A DNA stretch of 5,308 bases, taken from contig NZ_JALXKS010000067.1 of NCBI RefSeq assembly GCF_025144725.1, positions 1 to 5,308 on the forward strand, given 5' to 3'. Shown here one piece after another: positions 1-5,308 of the stretch. Below the pieces are notes generated by a model. The model saw nothing but the letters and a program-made list of their open reading frames with translations, had not been told where the DNA came from and searched no databases. This DNA comes from Brevibacterium sp. p3-SID960 (lineage in GTDB: Bacteria > Actinomycetota > Actinomycetes > Actinomycetales > Brevibacteriaceae). Each line of letters begins with the position of its first letter. Within the stretch, counting starts at the first letter, position 1. Position numbers and translations under genes: made by a program.

Positions 1-57
1 TTTTGGTTTGTCTCTTGTCTTTTTCTTTGATTTCGGCTGGGATTGTTTTTCATATTT
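1..57 (+). other. rrn operon leader, 3' part
   Basis: This is the stretch just upstream of the 16S gene. It is strikingly T-rich, with several runs of T and almost no A before position 50, as in actinobacterial rrn leaders I recall that run into the GGAGAGTTTGATCC start of 16S. It should be transcribed and removed during 16S maturation. I see no credible -35/-10 pair, so the promoters must lie upstream of the window. I also find no good complement in the first spacer, so the 5' arm of the 16S processing stem is probably upstream too. Confidence 0.6.
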
Positions 58-1590
<1,533 letters not shown>

Positions 1591-1594
1591 AGCT

Positions 1595-1610
1595 AACACA
1601 GTATGGTGTT
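1595..1610 (+). other. Small hairpin just after 16S
   Basis: AACAC at 1595–1599 pairs with GTGTT at 1606–1610 around a 6-nt loop. Only five base pairs form, so it is weak alone. It lies 11 nt past the 16S end and directly before a stronger hairpin. It may instead be part of the 3' arm of the 16S processing stem, whose partner would be upstream of the window. Confidence 0.35.
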
Positions 1611-1611
1611 G

Positions 1612-1641
1612 CCACGCACAGAACGATCGCGTCTGTGGTGG
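1612..1641 (+). other. ITS1 hairpin with a CGATCG loop
   Basis: CCAC (1612–1615) pairs with GTGG (1638–1641), and CACAGA (1617–1622) pairs with TCTGTG (1632–1637). Only G1616 is bulged, giving ten base pairs. The 9-nt loop ACGATCGCG contains the self-complementary hexamer CGATCG (1624–1629). The hairpin sits about 27 nt after the 16S end and may form part of the 16S 3' processing region. No T-run follows it, so it is not an intrinsic terminator. Confidence 0.55.
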
Positions 1642-1736
1642 TTGCTCATGGGTGGAACATCACATTAACCTCCTGCCGGCGAGACTCAGATGAGTTGAGT
1701 TCGGTGGGGCAAACACGTTGTTGGGTCCTGGGAGAA

Positions 1737-1790
1737 CAGGCCGGCAGCCCTTGTGGGTTGTGGTTGTTTTTCTGGATTGTTCCGGCCCTG
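1737..1790 (+). other. ITS1 GC-rich stem-loop with nested hairpin
   Basis: CAGGCCGG (1737–1744) pairs with CCGGCCCTG (1782–1790), leaving one bulged C and eight GC-rich pairs. Inside, AGCCC (1746–1750) pairs with GGGTT (1755–1759) around a TTGT loop, with one G·U pair. A T-run at 1766–1771 lies within the outer loop, so this does not look like a terminator. It is most likely a structural module between the 16S and 23S processing stems. Confidence 0.5.
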
Positions 1791-1834
1791 CATGCTGCGC
1801 CAGTGGTTGCTGGTGGTGGGTGTGGGTGTCTGGG

Positions 1835-1858
1835 TGTTGTTGTGTAAGTGGATAGTGG
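1835..1858 (+). promoter_or_regulatory. Degenerate boxA-like antitermination element (tentative)
   Basis: In other actinobacteria, as I recall, the spacer just before the GATAGTGG block carries a boxA of the form TTGTTTGAGAACT, which recruits NusB–NusE for rRNA antitermination. Here the flanks match (TGTTGTT, then TGGATAGTGG), but the core reads GTGTAAG where TGAGAAC would be expected. This is either a diverged boxA or only its remnant. The functional copy may be in the leader upstream of the window. Confidence 0.3.
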
Positions 1859-1873
1859 ACGCGAGCATCTGGG

Positions 1874-1896
1874 GAAACGCACTGTGTGTGTGTTTC
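1874..1896 (+). other. ITS1 side-arm hairpin within the 23S processing stem
   Basis: GAAACGCAC (1874–1882) pairs with GTGTGTTTC (1888–1896) through nine continuous pairs, one of them G·U, around a 5-nt loop TGTGT. It lies between two segments that pair with the second spacer (1855–1869 and 1900–1907). It would therefore project as a side arm from the long-range stem. Confidence 0.55.
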
Positions 1897-1899
1897 TTC

Positions 1900-1976
1900 T
1901 GTTGTGATTTTGTTTTTGTTGTGTTTCTTGTGTTATCCGACTCGTGCGCGCCCGTGTTTTGTGGTGTGTGTGAGTG
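1900..1976 (+). other. 5' arm of the 23S rRNA processing stem
   Basis: This segment pairs with the start of ITS2 and the 3' end of 23S. The blocks are 1970–1976 with 5052–5058 (7 bp), 1959–1966 with 5064–5071 (8 bp), 1947–1952 with 5074–5079 (two G·U), 1916–1946 with 5081–5111 (31 positions, one mismatch, two G·U), 1912–1915 with 5114–5117, and 1900–1907 with 5121–5128 (8 bp). Stems around pre-23S rRNA are known RNase III substrates in bacteria, so cleavage here is the likely first step in releasing 23S. The cut sites cannot be read from the sequence. Confidence 0.8.
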
Positions 1977-3104
1977 TTCAAGAGCGCATGGTGGATGCCT
2001 TGGCATCAGGAGCCGATGAAGGACGTGGTAACCTGCGATAAGCCTCGGGGAGTTGGTAAACGAACGGTGATCCGAGGGTGTCCGAATGGGGAAACCCCGC
2101 GGCATGTTGTGTGTCGTGACCCGCATCTGAATATATAGGGTGTGTGGGGGGAACGTGGGGAAGTGAAACATCTCAGTACCCACAGGAAGAGAAAATAATC
2201 ATGATTCCGTTAGTAGTGGCGAGCGAACGCGGATGAGCCTAAACCGTATGTGTGTCAAGCGTGTAGGTGTTGCATGTGCGGTGTTGTGGGGCCACTGGTG
2301 ATCCTCTACATGGGGTCGGGCAGGTGTTGGTGTGTGTAGTCGAATGATCTGGGAAGGTCGACCGGAGTGGGTGAGAGTCCCGTAGACGAAACATGTGCCT
2401 ATCTGTCTCAGTGTGTGCCCGAGTAGCACGGGACTCGTGTAATCCCGTGTGAATCTGCCAGGACCACCTGGTAAGGCTAAATACTCCCTGGTGACCGATA
2501 GCGGATAGTACCGTGAGGGAATGGTGAAAAGTACCCCGGGAGGGGAGTGAAATAGTACCTGAAACCATGTGCTTACAATCCGTCAGAGCCTCCTTTGTTG
2601 GGGTGATGGCGTGCCTTTTGAAGAATGAGCCTGCGAGTTAGTGGCATGTAGCGAGGTTAACCCGTGTGGGGTAGCCGTAGCGAAAGCGAGTCCGAATAGG
2701 GCGAGTGAGTTGCATGTCCTAGACCCGAAGCGGAGTGATCTAGCCATGGGCAGGGTGAAGCGTCGGTAAGACGACGTGGAGGCCCGCACCCACTTCAGTT
2801 GAAAATGGAGGGGATGACCTGTGGTTAGGGGTGAAAGGCCAATCAAACTCTGTGATAGCTGGTTCTCCCCGAAATGCATTTAGGTGCAGCGTTGCGTGTT
2901 GCTTTCTGGAGGTAGAGCTACTGGATGGCTGATGGGCCCCACCGGGTTACTGACGTCAACCAAACTCCGAATGCCAGGAAGTGTAAGCGTGGCAGTGAGA
3001 CTGCGGGGGATAAGCTTCGTAGTCGAGAGGGAAACAGCCCAGACCATCAACTAAGGCCCCTAAGCGTGTGCTAAGTGGGAAAGGATGTGGAGTTGCGAAG
3101 ACAA

Positions 3105-3162
<58 letters not shown>

Positions 3163-3484
3163 AAGTGATTCTGCGCCGACAATGTAGCGGGGCTAAGCAC
3201 ACCGCCGAAGTTATGGCATCATCACGGTAACCCTAACGGGTTGTGGTGTTGGGTAGGGGAGCGTCGTGTGGCCGGTGAAGCTGCGAAGTGATTCAGTGGT
3301 GGAGGCTATGCGAGTGAGAATGCAGGCATGAGTAGCGAAAGACGGGTGAGAAACCCGTCCGCCGGATGACCAAGGGTTCCAGGGCTAGGCTAATCCGCCC
3401 TGGGTAAGTCGGGACCTAAGGCGAGGCCGACAGGCGTAGTCGATGGACAACGGGTTGATATTCCCGTACCGGCGAAGAACCGTC

Positions 3485-3590
3485 CATACCGAGGCATGTG
3501 AGACTAACCATGTTAAACCTGCTGTCGCCCTTCGGGGTGTTCAGCAGGTGATGTGTGGGACCTGATCGTGTAGTAGGTAAGCGTGTTAAC
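3485..3590 (+). other. Actinobacterial extra arm in 23S domain III (helix 54 region)
   Basis: E. coli has only about 20 nt between GATATTCCCGTAC and the GGAGAAGGCTATG equivalent; here there are about 120. The roughly 100-nt excess is the insertion long used as a marker of high-G+C Gram-positive bacteria. It contains a clear hairpin: ACCTGCTG (3517–3524) pairs with CAGCAGGT (3542–3549), continuing as CGCCC (3526–3530) with GGGTG (3535–3539) and capped by a UUCG tetraloop (3531–3534). TGTTAA (3511–3516) can pair with TTAACA (3586–3591) at the base. The borders are approximate. Confidence 0.85.
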
Positions 3591-4080
3591 AGGTGTGACG
3601 CAGGAAGGTAGCCAGGCCGTGCGATGGTTGTCGCGGTCTAAGGTGGTAGGCCGTCTCTTAGGCAAATCCGGGAGACATGTGGCTGAGAGCTGATGGGCGC
3701 CCCACACTGGTGGGGTGATCTGGTGATCCTATGCTGCCGAGAAAAGCATCGACGTGAGGTTCTAGCCGCCCGTACCCTATAACCGACTCAGGTGGTCTGG
3801 TAGAGAATACCGAGGCGATCGAGATAATCGTGGTTAAGGAACTCGGCAAATTGCCCCCGTAACTTCGGAAGAAGGGGGGCCATCCTGGTGATCGACCCGT
3901 GCGGTTGTGAGCTGGTGGTGGCCGCAGAGACCAGAGAGAAGCGACTGTTTACTAAAAACACAGGTCCGTGCGAAGACGTAAGTCGATGTATACGGACTGA
4001 CGCCTGCCCGGTGCTGGAAGGTTAAGAGGACCTGTTAGAACTTCGGTTCGAAGCGGAGAATTTAAGCCCCAGTAAACGGC

Positions 4081-4150
<70 letters not shown>

Positions 4151-4440
4151 CAACGACTTCTCTGCTGTCTCAACCGCGAACTCGGCGAAATTGCACTACG
4201 AGTAAAGATGCTCGTTACGCGCAGCAGGACGGAAAGACCCCGAGACCTTCACTATAGTTTGGTATTGGGATTCGGTGTGGTTTGTGTAGGATAGGTGGGA
4301 GACTGTGAAGCATGCACGCCAGTGTGTGTGGAGTCATTGTTGAAATACCACTCTGACCATAGTGGATTCCTTAACTTCGGACCCTGATCGGGTTCAGGGA
4401 CAGTGCCTGATGGGTAGTTTAACTGGGGCGGTTGCCTCCC

Positions 4441-4475
<35 letters not shown>

Positions 4476-4663
4476 CTGGTTGGCAATCAGGTGTCGAGTG
4501 TAAGTGCACAAGGGAGCTTGACTGTGAGACGGACGTGTCGAGCAGGAGCGAAAGCTGGGACTAGTGACCCGGCCGTGGATTGTGGAATCGCGGTCGCTCA
4601 ACGGATAAAAGGTACCTCGGGGATAACAGGCTGATCTTGCCCAAGAGTCCATATCGACGGCAT

Positions 4664-4704
<41 letters not shown>

Positions 4705-4709
4705 GAGTC

Positions 4710-4745
<36 letters not shown>

Positions 4746-4761
4746 TACGCGAGCTGGGTTT

Positions 4762-4794
<33 letters not shown>

Positions 4795-4910
4795 TGCGTG
4801 CGTAGGAAATTTGAGAAGGGCTGTCCTTAGTACGAGAGGACCGGGACGGACGAACCTCTGGTGTGCCAGTTGTACCGCCAGGTGCATGGCTGGTTGGCTA
4901 CGTTCGGGAA

Positions 4911-4944
<34 letters not shown>

Positions 4945-5063
4945 GCTTCAAGATGAGATTTCCCTATGAGGCGCCCTCTAGACCAGGGGGTTGATAGGCC
5001 AGACGTGGAAGCACAGCAATGTGTGCAGCTGACTGGTACTAATACGCCCACCACTCACCCAAC

Positions 5064-5188
5064 CACCACAATTGGTGTGTCACGGGTCGGGTAACACAAG
5101 ACACACAACAACGAAACGTGTCACAACACAACGATCGCTACGCGTCCACAAACATTCCAACCACTACAAAACCAGCAACACACACGGT
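5064..5188 (+). other. 23S–5S spacer (ITS2) with 3' arm of the 23S processing stem
   Basis: This is a roughly 125-nt spacer with a strong C/A bias and little T. No tRNA is visible. Nearly all of it is complementary to the 3' half of ITS1. Position blocks 5064–5071, 5074–5079, 5081–5111, 5114–5117 and 5121–5128 pair with 1900–1966. Blocks 5133–5139 and 5141–5149 pair with 1855–1869, with two one-base bulges. 5161–5165 can pair with 1847–1851, and 5171–5178 with 1807–1814. The last two are short and less certain. The role inferred is to close the pre-23S stem, so that cleavage releases 23S and 5S precursors. No terminator occurs before 5S. Confidence 0.85.
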
Positions 5189-5308
5189 TTTGCGGCGGCT
5201 ATAGCGGCAGGGAAACGCCCGGCCCCATTCCGAACCCGGAAGCTAAGCCTGCCAGCGCTGATGGTACTGCACTCGACAGGGTGTGGGAGAGTAAGACACC
5301 GCCGCAAT
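5189..5308 (+). rRNA. rrf: 5S ribosomal RNA
   Basis: This is the small RNA of the 50S central protuberance. Helix I is explicit: TTGCGGCGG (5190–5198) pairs with CCGCCGCAA (5299–5307), nine perfect pairs. Helix II forms from GGCAGG (5206–5211) and CCTGCC (5248–5253). The conserved stretches CCGAACCCGGAAGCTAAGCC and GATGGTACTGC match actinobacterial 5S. The length of about 120 nt is normal. The 3' end coincides with the window end, so one or two terminal bases could be missing. The terminator is not included. Confidence 0.95.

Noticed and set aside
1737..1790. Intrinsic terminator in ITS1
   Set aside because: The GC-rich stem has its T-run inside the loop rather than after the stem, and termination here would cut off 23S and 5S.
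1883..1892. TG dinucleotide repeat as a microsatellite or recombination hotspot
   Set aside because: Only about five units are present, and the tract forms the loop and 3' side of a local hairpin. RNA structure is the simpler explanation.
1753..2019. Gly-, Val- and Cys-rich plus-strand open frame through ITS1
   Set aside because: It is low complexity, caused by GTG/TGT-rich spacer sequence, and it runs into the 23S gene. I see no ribosome binding site or recognisable domain.
1686..2183. 165-codon open frame on the minus strand across ITS1 and the 23S 5' end
   Set aside because: Its Thr-, His-, Pro- and Asn-rich translation is what a G/T-rich non-coding strand yields when read in reverse. 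It runs antisense through the processing stem and into conserved 23S, so it is a chance frame.
4228..4242. Macrolide-resistance mutation in the peptidyl transferase loop
   Set aside because: The sequence reads GGACGGAAAGACCCC, with adenines at the E. coli 2058 and 2059 equivalents, which is the wild-type form.

Overview
The window holds a complete or nearly complete bacterial ribosomal RNA operon on the + strand, in the order 16S – spacer – 23S – spacer – 5S. I see no convincing protein-coding gene, tRNA gene, mobile element or CRISPR array. Open reading frames do occur on both strands, but all lie inside conserved rRNA or low-complexity spacer and are best read as chance frames.

The organism is very probably a member of the Actinomycetota. 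The 23S gene carries the roughly 100-nt extra arm in domain III (around 3485–3590) typical of high-G+C Gram-positives. The 16S has a typical actinobacterial body and 3' end, and the first spacer has a GATAGTGGACGCGAGCATC block that I recall from actinobacterial, especially Micrococcales, 16S–23S spacers. From memory, several 16S stretches resemble Rothia and other Micrococcaceae, while the stretch around 862–925 does not. Genus is therefore left open.

Layout: 1–57 is the T-rich end of the rrn leader. 58–1584 is 16S rRNA, ending in the anti-Shine-Dalgarno sequence. 1585–1967 is a 383-nt internal transcribed spacer (ITS1) without tRNA. 1968–about 5063 is 23S rRNA. About 5064–5188 is a 125-nt second spacer (ITS2). 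5189–5308 is 5S rRNA, whose closing stem is complete at the window edge. The promoters, the 5' arm of the 16S processing stem and the terminator lie outside the window.

The most informative non-rRNA signal is that the two spacers are extensively complementary. The 3' half of ITS1, rich in G and T, pairs with nearly all of ITS2, rich in C and A. The pairing forms a long imperfect stem that encloses the whole 23S gene, including one block of 31 positions with a single mismatch. This fits the general bacterial scheme in which RNase III cuts long stems around pre-23S RNA, and it explains the skewed base composition of both spacers. Smaller hairpins decorate ITS1: 1595–1610, 1612–1641, 1737–1790 and 1874–1896. 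I found no sign of a previously undescribed system; the points worth checking concern rRNA processing and lineage-specific rRNA variation.
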